From the NCBI GenBank assembly GCA_029204225.1, contig CM055095.1:47938510-48002509 (forward strand): DNA of 64,000 bases, given 5' to 3'. Source of the DNA: Diphasiastrum complanatum (taxonomy: Eukaryota > Streptophyta > Lycopodiopsida > Lycopodiales > Lycopodiaceae). Each line of letters starts with the position of its first letter. Position 1 is the stretch's first letter. Made by a program: the position numbers and the translations under genes. This document shows, piece after piece, positions 1 through 10,500 of this stretch. Under the pieces are notes generated by a model. It was not told the DNA's origin, did no database searches, and saw only the letters and a program-made list of their open reading frames with translations.

Positions 1-689
1 TGGATCAATCACCACAATACAACGTCAAGTGCAACAAGACCATATAATTGCTCTCCTCAAACTGTATATTCAACTAGCTCGTAAGTACAAAGATAGTTGC
101 TTAAAAACACTCAAAGGGCTCATAAAAGAAAGATGGCCCGATAACTCTAGAACTAAGCACAGGTGGTGCCGTCGAAATAAGAAAGCATTGTATAAGTCGA
201 TCATTGCTATTTTAATTGTCTGGTCATAAGCGAAGGAGTCGTAGACGTCCGTGTTATGATTAGAGTGAGTAAACCAGCACGATCAAACATCGATAAAGTG
301 CATTCAATCACAACAAACATTCATCTACATTATACACAGATAGAAAACGTGCTGCTGCTATATTACATTGAAGCACAATAAAATAACAATTCTAACCAAA
401 ATGATGGCGTAATTGGGAGGCTCAAAATCATTCGTCTCATGGACGGAGCATCACGTAGAGTGTGTCTGGATGATCCATTTATACAATTCATCCATGTATT
501 AATTACAATAAATGTTTGTCACCTAATTAGGTAAGCCGTTGTACTTGGAAGTATTTGGCTTTTTTGAAAACTATACATAGTATATACGATCAACGAATTA
601 GGGAATGTTGACGCGGACGAGGATGCTGCAAATAGAGCTCTCATTCATATTTTTGGAAAGTCGTTGAGAACGTTTCTTGTTAAAAATAG
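1..689. other. No recognisable gene
   Basis: AT-rich sequence with only short open frames. A 66-codon plus-strand frame at 29-229 is rich in Lys/Arg and resembles no family I know. No splice-site arrangement, RNA gene or repeat boundary is visible. Confidence 0.4.
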
Positions 690-1145
690 ACGACTGTCGG
701 GTTTTTTTTTCTCTCTTCAGGATTTTGCGAGAAAGCCGACAGTGCTCTTAAAAAGGCGACACTGTCCATGAAAAGCTGACGGTGCCCTTAAAAAGACGAA
801 GGTGCCCTTGAAAAACTGACAATGTCTTCAAAATAGTTTAACTCCTTCAAAATAGCTAAAAGGAAGAAGTTTAAGACAAGTGTCACTTTTTGGGAAAAGG
901 CGACACTATCGCAAAATGCCGTTACTGTCGCGTTTCGAAAAAATGCGAAAAAGCTGACACTATCGCAAAGACTTGAATTTGTGAACTATGCTGAAGTATC
1001 GCTTTTTGGAAAAAGTCGACAGTGTCGCTTTTCGAGGAAAGCCGATACTGTGAAAAAGATAGTTCATTTCTATAGATTGTAGCGACACTTAGAGTATTTC
1101 TTCAGACTGTTGCGATACTTAGTGTATTTTTACAGACTGTTGAAA
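690..1145. repeat. Degenerate CGACA(G/C)TGTC tandem array
   Basis: About ten diverged copies of a short motif of the type CGACACTGTC / CGACAGTGTC / TGACACTATC lie 18-60 bp apart and are separated by A-rich or T-rich linkers (690-1065). Directly after it, a second repeat of about 30 bp (core AGACTGTTGCGACACTTAG, variable) occurs three times at 1070-1145. The units are too diverged and irregular for a CRISPR array. It looks like an old minisatellite. Confidence 0.55.
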
Positions 1146-1294
1146 AAGTAATGTAAATCTACAGACTTGTTTTAAATACCAGTTCTTGGAAGTCCTTGAA
1201 GATGGCCAAGTCTTCAATGACTTCAAGTAATTGAACTTAACATCTGACCTTGAAATTATGACAATATTGGTTACCCTTTGCTAGAGATCAGCCG

Positions 1295-1398
1295 AAAGCC
1301 CGTTGTAGATGTTCTTTAAATAATTTGGCTGTCAAAGTTGTGATTCTTGCAAGTATGAGATGAGCAGACGTAGAACCAAAGTTGGTTTCACCTGACCC
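1295..1398 (+). repeat. 104-bp direct repeat, copy A
   Basis: This stretch matches 3296-3398 in the same orientation with scattered substitutions and one 1-bp gap. The best conserved part reads GAGCAGACGTAGAACCAAAG in both. The two copies bracket the copia pol fragment at 1.6-3.3 kb. Confidence 0.7.
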
Positions 1399-1618
1399 CA
1401 GATCAACGATCAATAAACGTGTAGGAAGAATCTTAAAATAGAAATTAGTCATTCACCAAGGAGACAACTGTGGACTTAATTTCCAATAGTCCCCCTTAAG
1501 GTCACGGTTGGTGCCTTGGTATCTTCGTCAGGTTCAGCATGTCGATGAACTTATGATGCTTGATCCTGGGAAGCACTTTGGTGAAGATGTCTACGACCAT
1601 TTCTGTTGTGGAGCACTA

Positions 1619-3320
1619 CTAAAAGATCACTTGCCCCGAGAAAACTTTCTCCCGAATGAAATGATATTGGATTTCTATGTGCTTGGATTTGCCATGAAAT
1701 CTGGGATTCAGTGATAGTGAAATACAGCTCAAGTTGTCACACAGAATGGTGATAGCATTGAACTGAGTGTGATGTAGGTCGTGAAGTAGTAACCTGATCC
1801 ATACAGCTTCTTTTGAAGCTTGACATGCTGCGATGTACTCTGCCAACTGATTTCTGCTTCTTTGAGTTCCACGAAATCGGCCCCCCTGCCAGATAGAAAT
1901 ATAACCCAAAGGTAGATTTTCTGGTAGAGACTGTTCCTCCCCAATCTGAGTCAGAGTAGCCTCGTAGGATGAGTGAGTCGATAACATTTCCATCATAACA
2001 TAAAATGTGACCTAAACTTCCCTGAATATATCTCATCACTCTCTTAAATGCTTTCCAATGAGAGATCCTGGGATTAGACATGAATTGACTTAATGTGCTA
2101 ACAATGTATGCTAAATCTGGTCTAGTACACAACATTGCATACATCAAAGATCCTATTAGCGAATGATAAGGGTACTTTGCTTGGTCAAGTACTTCACTAT
2201 CAGAATCAACACACATACGTTTAGTCAATACTATACTTGGATCCATTGGAGTATCAATTGGTTTGCAATCAGACATATGATTTTTTTTTTAAAATGCCCT
2301 TTAGATATGCCTACTGGCTAAGATAGATCTTCTTCCGAAGTCTATTTCTAGTAATGTGAATTCCTAGCAAAGAATGGACAGCTCCTATTCAGTCATGTCA
2401 AATTCCTTTGACAGATCACTCTTAGGAGTGTGCAGAAGAGAAGTGTCGTTCGACAAGATAAATGCATCAACTACACGAACTGAATTGGTGCCTATATGCT
2501 TCCAATAAACATTACAGTTAGCTGAATTGTTTGCAAATTCCAATTGAATGAGATAAGAGTTGATTCTATTGAACCATGCACTTGCGAGAAGTTTCAGACC
2601 ATAGATTGCTTTATGCAGCTTGCACACTTTGTGCTCTTGGCCTTTGACGTCGAATCCTTCCGGTTGGAAGGTATACAACTCCTCTTTGATGTTGTCATTG
2701 AGAAATGTTGTCTTGACATCCATTTGGTGCATTTCGAGGTCTTCCGCGGCTGCTAACGCAATCAGAGTCCTAATTGACAGCATCTTGACAACATGAATGA
2801 AAATTTCTTGATAATCCACTCCTTGGACTTGAGTGAATCCTTTAGCCATCAGCCGTGCTTTCCATTTAGCAATGAAACCATCAGAGTTAATCTTCTTCTT
2901 GAAGATCCACTTGTTGTCGATAACTCTCTTGTGAGTGGGGAAGTCGACCAGTGTCCAGGTCTGGTTTGTCAAAAGTGAGTTGTATTCGCTTTCCATAGCT
3001 TCTTGCCACTTCACAGCATCCTTGGAGTTAATTGCTTCGACTAGGCTCTCTGGTTCTTCTGATGAAGTCCAGAATGATTGAGGTGTATACCTCTCAGGAA
3101 CTGTCTGAGTCCGTGAGGATCTACGGACGTTTGGTTGACCAGGATGCGATGATGCTTCTTCTTGAATTTCTCCAGATCTACTCGAGCTGGCTTGGTCTAG
3201 TCTGATGAGAGGTACTGTCGGCTGCTCGGCTTCTATAGTTGTAGTTGTAGGTTCTGTAGAAGGAACATCAACGTTGGAAGAATCCATGCTACGTAAAAGC
3301 CTGTTGTAGACGTTTTTCAA
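1619..3320 (-). pseudogene. Broken Ty1/copia pol fragment (RT to RNase H)
   Basis: The fragment reads on the minus strand from about 3320 down to 1619. It starts with a Ser/Pro-rich linker, then the copia reverse transcriptase start (KWQEAMESEYNSLL, then WIFKKKINSDGFIAKWKARL and HQMDVKTTFLND, ending at AIYGLK). At the place where copia RT has its YVDD box the sequence reads VRVVDAF, so the catalytic box is degraded. RT palm/thumb remnants (LDQAKYPYHSLIGSLMYAML, TRPDLAYIVS) and RNase H (GYSDSDWGG, then KHIEIQYHFIREK) follow in other frames, so at least two frameshifts are present. Gag, protease, integrase and LTRs are not recognisable. It is a dead fragment. Its RNase H is closest, by eye, to the one at 35.4-36.0 kb. 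Confidence 0.85.
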
Positions 3321-3398
3321 ATAATTTGGTTGTCTAAGTTGTGATTCCTATATGTATAGATGAGCAGACGTAGAACCAAAGTTGATTTCACCTGAACC
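3296..3398 (+). repeat. 104-bp direct repeat, copy B
   Basis: This is the partner of 1295-1398. It overlaps the upstream edge of the copia pol fragment, and homology to copia ends at about 3400. Confidence 0.7.
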
Positions 3399-3539
3399 GC
3401 TAATGGATGCAACGATGCCACATAAAATTTTTGTGAATGTTAAAAGAATGTATAAAATAATTTTGTCAATAAATAGGTGATTTTCATTTGATGACAGTTT
3501 CTTACAATGGTTGATCACAAAATATGTCCATCATTTTGG

Positions 3540-3790
3540 AATTTTGAAGTTGGAAAAATTTCAAGAATATTCATGATCAATATTCACAATAATCATGATC
3601 CGAATTCGTAATATTTCAGTATTTACGATCATATTTACGAGTATTCACAATTAGTGTTCACAATAATCACAATAAATACTGATGAGTATTCACGATCAAT
3701 GTTCACAATAATCACGAGTATTCACAATATTCACGATCAATATTCACAAAAATCACGATCGATATTCAAGATATTCGCTTTTTAGTATTT
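3540..3790. repeat. Degenerate ATTCACGATCAATATTCACAA repeat
   Basis: The phrase ATTCACAATAATCACGA and close variants recur roughly ten times with irregular spacing. This is an AT-rich, decayed minisatellite with no coding capacity. Confidence 0.55.
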
Positions 3791-3799
3791 ATGATTTAA

Positions 3800-6040
3800 G
3801 ATAATTGCCGCCAACCATCAATTACATAGTCTTCAGGACACATTTTTTAAAAGTCAATCAATTTTTCATCCAATATCTAGAAGACATATTCCTGCAAAAG
3901 AAGACACTATTAGAAACAATAAAATATATTTTCAGAGGAACTACTAAAACATATTATCGCTTGTGATATTTCTTCATTTAAGCATGCAAGAGCAGAATAA
4001 GAAGAAGAAGAAACAAGAACATTGTAGAATTAAGCATGCGTAATAAGCTTTCAAGTCTCGTACTCTGCATGTTCACAATCAAACAAGTAATAGCCAAAGA
4101 GATTTGTTTGGTTTTTTTTTTTTTTTTGAAGCATGCATATGCTATGCAAGTCACTTTTTGGCCATTCCCAATGTCGTTTGCTATTTTCCATGCACACATG
4201 ATCACTTACATGTGGAGTACTTGGGCCTTGAACCAAGGTCCAAACTTAACAATAACATCAATTAACAACTATGCAATGTCAAAAATGTGCCACACTAATA
4301 TATTATGTCGGATGCTCGAGTGGCTGAAGACTTTTAGCATGAAAAACTAAAAATAAACTCAAAGCCTAAAGTCATGCATGCAACCACACCTTGAGGGACA
4401 AAATGTGTATGTAAATGAATAATTTCTAGTGAACTAGAATCACCCTCCACGAACATTAGAATGGAAAGAAAATGCCACCAAATAATGTCACAAGATGTTC
4501 TTCATCTTTCTCAAGCCTCAAAATTGTCGTATTCAAATTCACATTAAACTCAATCTTGTTTGCCACCTGAGGATGTGCAAGGACACTATGCAATCCATAA
4601 GCTGTACCAGAAGATGAAACTAGAGTGGGGAGGATGATTCTCGCCTACAATACAGACAAATTCATCAATAACTATTGATAGTTGTTGCAGTCTGCTTCAT
4701 AACTAGATTTAAACAACAACATGAAAATTGGAAGGAAGCACATTGCTGGCATAGTTTCAACTAATTTATTATTGGATCGATTTAGATTTGGAACTCCTTT
4801 TTGTATTTTAGGTCTTTCACTAGGGCAAAGGGAGTTATAAGAGATACTCTTGCCTAATTCTATTACGTAGAGCTTCAATATTTTTCATCAAGCTTTGTTT
4901 CACAAAGTCATCATTTTTAACATCTTTACTAGATAGGTTGCAAACTTTGAAATTTGTGATTTTTGAACTCAACCTCTCAAGATAATGCTATGTCACGTAG
5001 TTTTGAGATCTTCAAACACAATAAAGAGGAAAGAATTGCTAGAAATGGGGAAGCACTGCGTCGGGCTTGCCATATGCTGAGGAAACAATAACCAATTTTG
5101 AAAATTGGCTGATTGGAGAAGATTTAGAGGTGCTGCAAAGGATTAAGTACAACAATGGTCTAGATCACTATAGGCTCTCTCCTAGAGAACTAAGACCCAA
5201 ATTTGAGTTGCAAAAGGTTGATGCAAGAAAATTTGCAAAATAATAACCAGTTACACAAAAAAAAGGAATGTGATATACTTGCCGTCTAAGGAGGCGATGT
5301 AAGCATACCTTCAAGATGTCTTGGTGAAGCTCATTCCTCTTCGTCTACGTTCTCAATAGATGCAATCGTCGGTTTGTTGGAATATCCACTCCCCATAGAA
5401 ATAAATAACAGCTCAGGCTAAAATGAGAGCACATGTGCGATCAGCTGCATGTCCCCAAAAAAATTGAGGCTTTGATCTTGTGCCTGTTTCGGGCTCACAA
5501 TTGAGCTTGAAAATGATGCAACGTTGCAGAAGAAAATGAGTAGAAAAAGCAATGAGAACAATCAAATAACATGCAAAACAATGAAATGCAAAAGAGAAAG
5601 CATGCATGCTATTTTACAAACCTTCAATGTTTGGACCACCACACAATTTAGCCTTTAATGTTGACTTTCTTCCAAACTCCATTGACCGACCTCAACACAT
5701 AATATTGCCTTCGCAAGGCAAGGCCAAAAACATATAATAAAAAATGAGGTCTTCCCAAAATCTCTTCACTACAACATGTCATCACATTATCAAATGACCC
5801 CGTAGTCCTTGCCATAGAGGAGTAGGGCCAATAAAAAAACTCTCAAGATGCCATATTGTAATTGAGACAATCAATTCAATACCCCTAGCCTCTATGGACG
5901 ACAATCACCAAAGTTAAGAAAGTGCAATGAACTGAAAACAAAAACTACATTTGGTATTCGAAAGTGCAATTAACTGAAAACAAAAACTACATTTGGTGTC
6001 CTAATGGACAATAGAAATCAAAATAATGCAAGGCTGGTGA
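3800..6040. other. No gene seen; short tandem duplication inside
   Basis: No protein family is recognisable on either strand. The only clear structure is a 38-bp tandem duplication at 5918-5955 and 5960-5997 (period 42; both copies end in CTACATTTGGT), with one mismatch. A T-run lies at about 4112-4128. Confidence 0.4.
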
Positions 6041-6272
6041 TTGGGAAAATTACAATCTCCACCACGCTATGACATCCCCGCTGTTGGATTAGGAAGGCCC
6101 CAATGGCCTTGCAAAATATGCTTTTCAATGCAAAAAGTTACATGAAAATTAAGCATAAGCGTTGCCTAAATGACAAAAGTGATCAAAACGCTGCAAAATT
6201 CCAAAGGTGGTGATTGGCAAAATACCATTATGTTAGCCTTCACCTTGCTATGGTGTCTGAAATTAGAATGCT

Positions 6273-6478
6273 GGGAGTTTGGAGAAGCTTATTTTCCATA
6301 CCCATTGGATCAAGGGGGGGCCCCAATGAAAAATAAGCTTCAAGGATCCAGGGAGGGCTCCAATGGGTGTTGCGGAAAATAAGCTTCTCCAAACTCTCAT
6401 GAGTGATCCTTGAATCAAGGATCAAAGGAGCCTTGGAGGGCCCCAATGGGTGTGAAAAATAAGCTTCTCCAAACTCCC
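6273..6478. repeat. Small foldback (inverted-repeat) element
   Basis: A 36-bp arm at 6273-6308 (starting GGGAGTTTGGAGAAGCTTAT) is the reverse complement of 6443-6478 with two mismatches. A further copy of the second arm lies at 6360-6398 in direct orientation. The three arms could fold into a long hairpin spanning about 200 bp. The architecture resembles a MITE or foldback element. I could not identify target duplications. Confidence 0.65.
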
Positions 6479-6651
6479 ATGAAAGCTCAAGGGAGCTTCC
6501 TGAATCTTCAGGACCAGGGCCCAAGGCCCCATAATTCATCACTAACTTGGCCTTTACGTTCACTCCTGACGTTCCGTGCAGGGCAAGAGAGCCACGACAA
6601 CAAAACACGAACCAGACAAGACGAAGTACGGCGGGCACCTTGGATGGCACC

Positions 6652-6961
6652 CACGTGTCTCAGATCCAGCAAGAGGACTGCCAGCGAATGGCTACGATGC
6701 AAAGGTGCCGAGATCGAACGGTGTGGCGTTGAAACCCATCGTGCCTTCTAGAGACTGGTAGCGAGTCCCTGCGAGGGCCTCAATCGCCTCAGCTGGGCTT
6801 ATGTAAAACTTAACCGACGGGGCACGGGATATATTAACCCGGACCATTTGGATCGTTGCCACGTGGCAGATTGGCACTTGGAGTAATCTGGATGGTCGAT
6901 TGGAAAGACGTGGCAAAATCTGAATACTTATGGATAAATCCAACGGTTGCGGGTGTATATA
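6652..6961 (+). promoter_or_regulatory. Putative promoter of the pheophorbide a oxygenase gene
   Basis: Upstream of the first ATG (7068) are CACGTG at 6652-6657, a palindromic G-box GCCACGTGGC at 6858-6867, an ACGTGGC element at 6908-6914 and a TATA-like TGTATATA at about 6954-6961. In Arabidopsis the PAO promoter is known to be bound by G-box/ABRE-binding factors of the MYC and ABF/ABI5 classes during jasmonate-, ABA- and age-driven senescence. That these sites act here is inferred from position and sequence alone. Confidence 0.5.
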
Positions 6962-7067
6962 CGTACTCCTTCGATCATCTTCTTCGCCTTCGTAGTTGCA
7001 GAGAATAGAGGTTTTCTTTCAGGCCATTCAGTTTTCTTTAGAAAAATCGAGCGAGGAGAAGGAAGCG

Positions 7068-7568
7068 ATGGCGATGGAGGCTCTTCCTGGTCTAACTCTT
7101 CTTCACCAGCGGCCGTCTCCTTCGATATCTGCGGTCTCACAAAAGGGACACAAAAACTCCGTAAGATCCTTAGGCGTTCCATTGTCTTCTTCGTATCTTT
7201 GTCTCTGCAGCGATAATTGGAAAATATCAAAATTACGCAGTTCTCAGAGAGGATCTTATCGAAGGAGACAGGGTCGTTCGATAGTATCTCCTACTATTGC
7301 TCCTCCTTGGACTTCTACCTCAACAGACAACGAAGCTGCCTCTTCAGATGACCAGCTTCCGACGCAGAGGTTGGATAAAGATGTTGAGGAGCAAGGGAAG
7401 TTTGTTTGGACTGAGCACTGGTATCCTGTGTCGCTGATTGAGGATCTTGATCCCTCAATGCCTACAGCGTTTCAGCTTCTTGGACAAGAGCTCGTTTTAT
7501 GGCGTGATTCAGGGGGTGACTGGAGAGCTTTTGCTGACAATTGTCCTCATCGATTAGCTCCACTTTCA
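7068..7568 (+). CDS. PAO: PAO exon 1
   Basis: Encodes residues 1-167: the transit peptide, the conserved [20 protein letters not shown] segment, and the first half of the Rieske site ([11 protein letters not shown]). The donor is TCA|GTATGT at phase 0. Confidence 0.93.
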
Positions 7569-10500
7569 GTATGTTACATTACAATCACGTTAATTATTCT
7601 TGTTACTAGCAATTCAAGAAACGTGGCTAGTTTTGCCGTTTATATCTTCAGTACTACGTGCATTTGTTCTTGTGTCTGTATCATGAAGAAGTTTTGAAGG
7701 TACTGTGTGGGATAAAATTATATGTTCTGATAGCATAATCTCAGTAAAAGCACAAGAAGAGATGTGAAAGTGGTGACCGCTATTTGGTACAATATCATAT
7801 CTGGAACGCAACTATGTGGAATACTTCCGTATGACATACTATCAAAGGCTTGGAAATAGAATAGAAATCTTACTTGTTAACAATTTTCATCCTTGATCTT
7901 AAAAAACTTAAAGTTCTGAAGTAGTCTCCAATCTTGGTGTCATCCAATGGAAGAAAACATGGCTACTGGCGTACTGTGCCAAATTTCACTATTGTCAGCT
8001 TGAATTCGCATTTGCAAATTTTTGTATTTCGGTGTTAGTATGGTTAAACTGCAGGCTTATACGCACGGGTGTTTGTGTAAACGCACATGTTTCAAGTTTC
8101 TTGATGAATGTTCACATATAATTGAGGATCTCAACCATGTAGTGAGAGAAACAGAAAATGTTCTTATATTTTAGCGAGTGCTTGCTTAAACCGAATCTCT
8201 TCACAAGTACCTGGACGAACTGTGGACGAGCCGTCACTGTTATTATTCAAATATGTCTTTTCGTTTGCAGGAAGGTAGGATTGATGAAAACGGATGGCTC
8301 CAGTGTTCTTATCACGGATGGTCTTTTCAAGGAGATGGTTCATGTCGTCGCATACCTCAAGCTGCGTCGGAAGGGCCTGAAGCAAAAGCCATCTTTTCTC
8401 CTCGAGCATGTGCCACCAGCTTTCCAACTCTAGTGTCCCAGGGTCTACTTTTTGTATGGCCTGACGATAAGGGATGGGATAAAGCATCTCAAACAAAGCC
8501 TCCTATGTAATTTATGTTGTTTTACTTGTTATAATCTTGACCAAATATTTTTGCCAGGTTGCTAAGAGGGCACAATACATGAAGACAATTTTCAGATGCA
8601 AATAGGCTCTAGTCTTAAAGCTATTACAAAGTTTATTCGTTTTTTGAGAGATTCAAATTTTTTTTTCTTGGACACTGCCATGTGGACGGGGTTTGCACTT
8701 TGGTGGTCAATCCCACACCAAAAACCCTCTATCACCACACTACACCGGTGGATAGAGAGATCAATTTTACAGCCTTTAAATTAAAAACATCTTAAATGAG
8801 AAATTTTGTTTGCTTGCTCATAGTTGTAAGGTAGAAAAAAAATTCTTTTCTGTAAAAATGCATTGCCCTTTCTGGATCTTCAGTTGAGCATTTAATTGCA
8901 TTCCAAATTTTGTAGATTTATGGCTAGTGAGACTAACACTTTCTTGTTTAGGTTGCCCTATCCATTTGGTGATCCGGGTTATTCAACTGTGACAATTCAG
9001 CGCGATCTGTATTATGGATATGATACCCTTATGGAGAATGTATCGGATCCTTCTCATATCGACTTTGCTCATCACAAGGTATGAGTCTAAGAAACATACA
9101 TGTTTAAACAGGCTTTTTTTAGTTTCAGGAAGAAAAGTGCTAGACAATGCAATTCAGGTGCTATTTTGGGCTATTTCAAACATGCACAAACTTGAGCAGC
9201 AAATTCATATTTTTTGTGAACCTTTAGATGCTCGTGCATTTATTTTGCAAGAATTCTTGTCATCTTTGTAACCAATTAATTTTAGAAATGATTTAGAAAT
9301 CTCGAATGTCTAGGTGTCGAATTGGATTATCCTGGAACTTATTCCAGAACAACACCACATTTAGATCCTCTTCTAAACCATCACCAAATCAATGAATTAC
9401 CCTTTCCACAGAAAGAGTCATTAACCTACAAGTAACTGTTCCCAACATTACTTGTCCATATGTCTATGCACAGTGACTAGTTTAAGTATACGATATAAAC
9501 TTAGTACATAGGAACACATACTAGATCCACAAGATTTATACGTACGTAACCGAAATATTTCACTATGATCCAATACATAAACATAGGCTATAATCTGGCA
9601 GATTCTTCCATAATCCGCATATGTTACTCACATAACTCACTGAGAATCTTGCAACTCAGCTACAAAAGGTACAAAAGAACTCTCTTTCTCATGAGTAAAT
9701 AACATACCTGGGAAATCTCTGAAGTGAATAATTCCACATCCTCAAGTTTTCCAACCATCAAACTTTTACTAACAAAATTTCTTCACTCAATCAACCTACA
9801 TCAGATCTTAGTGTTCAAATCGCGATTAGATTGACTTATATAGACATCTTTGGACATAAGGATTAAAGCTTTATTCCCACCTGGTCCAATCCATGGCTTT
9901 ATTCCCACCTGGTCCAATCCATGCCAAAATGGTACTTGGTAAAACCAATCAGTGGAACCTAAATCTAATCTTTATCTCTACTATCCATAGACACGAATAA
10001 TTTACAATTCAATTCCCAAAACTCTTATAGTTCCAGATTATCCTCAACAATCCCTAGAGACTTCCTATATTTCACTAGGACAGTTCAACCTTTGTGTTAC
10101 GAGCTCGTAACCAGTGCCGAACCCTAGAGAACACAGATAGGTCAGATACCACAGTCAAAGTCGTGTCTAGCGTACATGACCAACAGGGCAAGACAGTGTG
10201 AGTAGTGTGCCCCAGCACGGTCCATAGCCATGGCGGGCCTAACACAGTCTAGGGACCCTGTCAGCAGGATAGGGCCCCCAGTTGGGTCCCGACGTGCAAT
10301 CGGCCACGTCAGTGCCACGTGGCCGACACTTGGCAGTAGCATGCTACCAGTCCTCACACTGGGCTAGGAGGGGCTTACTCTATATCAGGGAGTAGGCAAG
10401 GTTGGGTGGATCGGTTAGTGTTTGCCCTACTGGGGTGTTAGGATCTATTACACTGGTATCAGAGCCATCTCCATCCTAGGGAGTTCAGAAGCAGCAATAG

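Noticed and set aside
29-229. 66-codon frame at the left edge
   Set aside because: Short, basic, no known motif, and no neighbouring exon-like sequence.
690-1065. CRISPR-like regular repeats
   Set aside because: The genome is a plant's, and the units are diverged and unevenly spaced with no cas genes.
1295-3398. The 104-bp repeats as LTRs of the copia fragment
   Set aside because: One copy overlaps coding sequence, they lack paired TG...CA ends, and no PBS or polypurine tract adjoins them.
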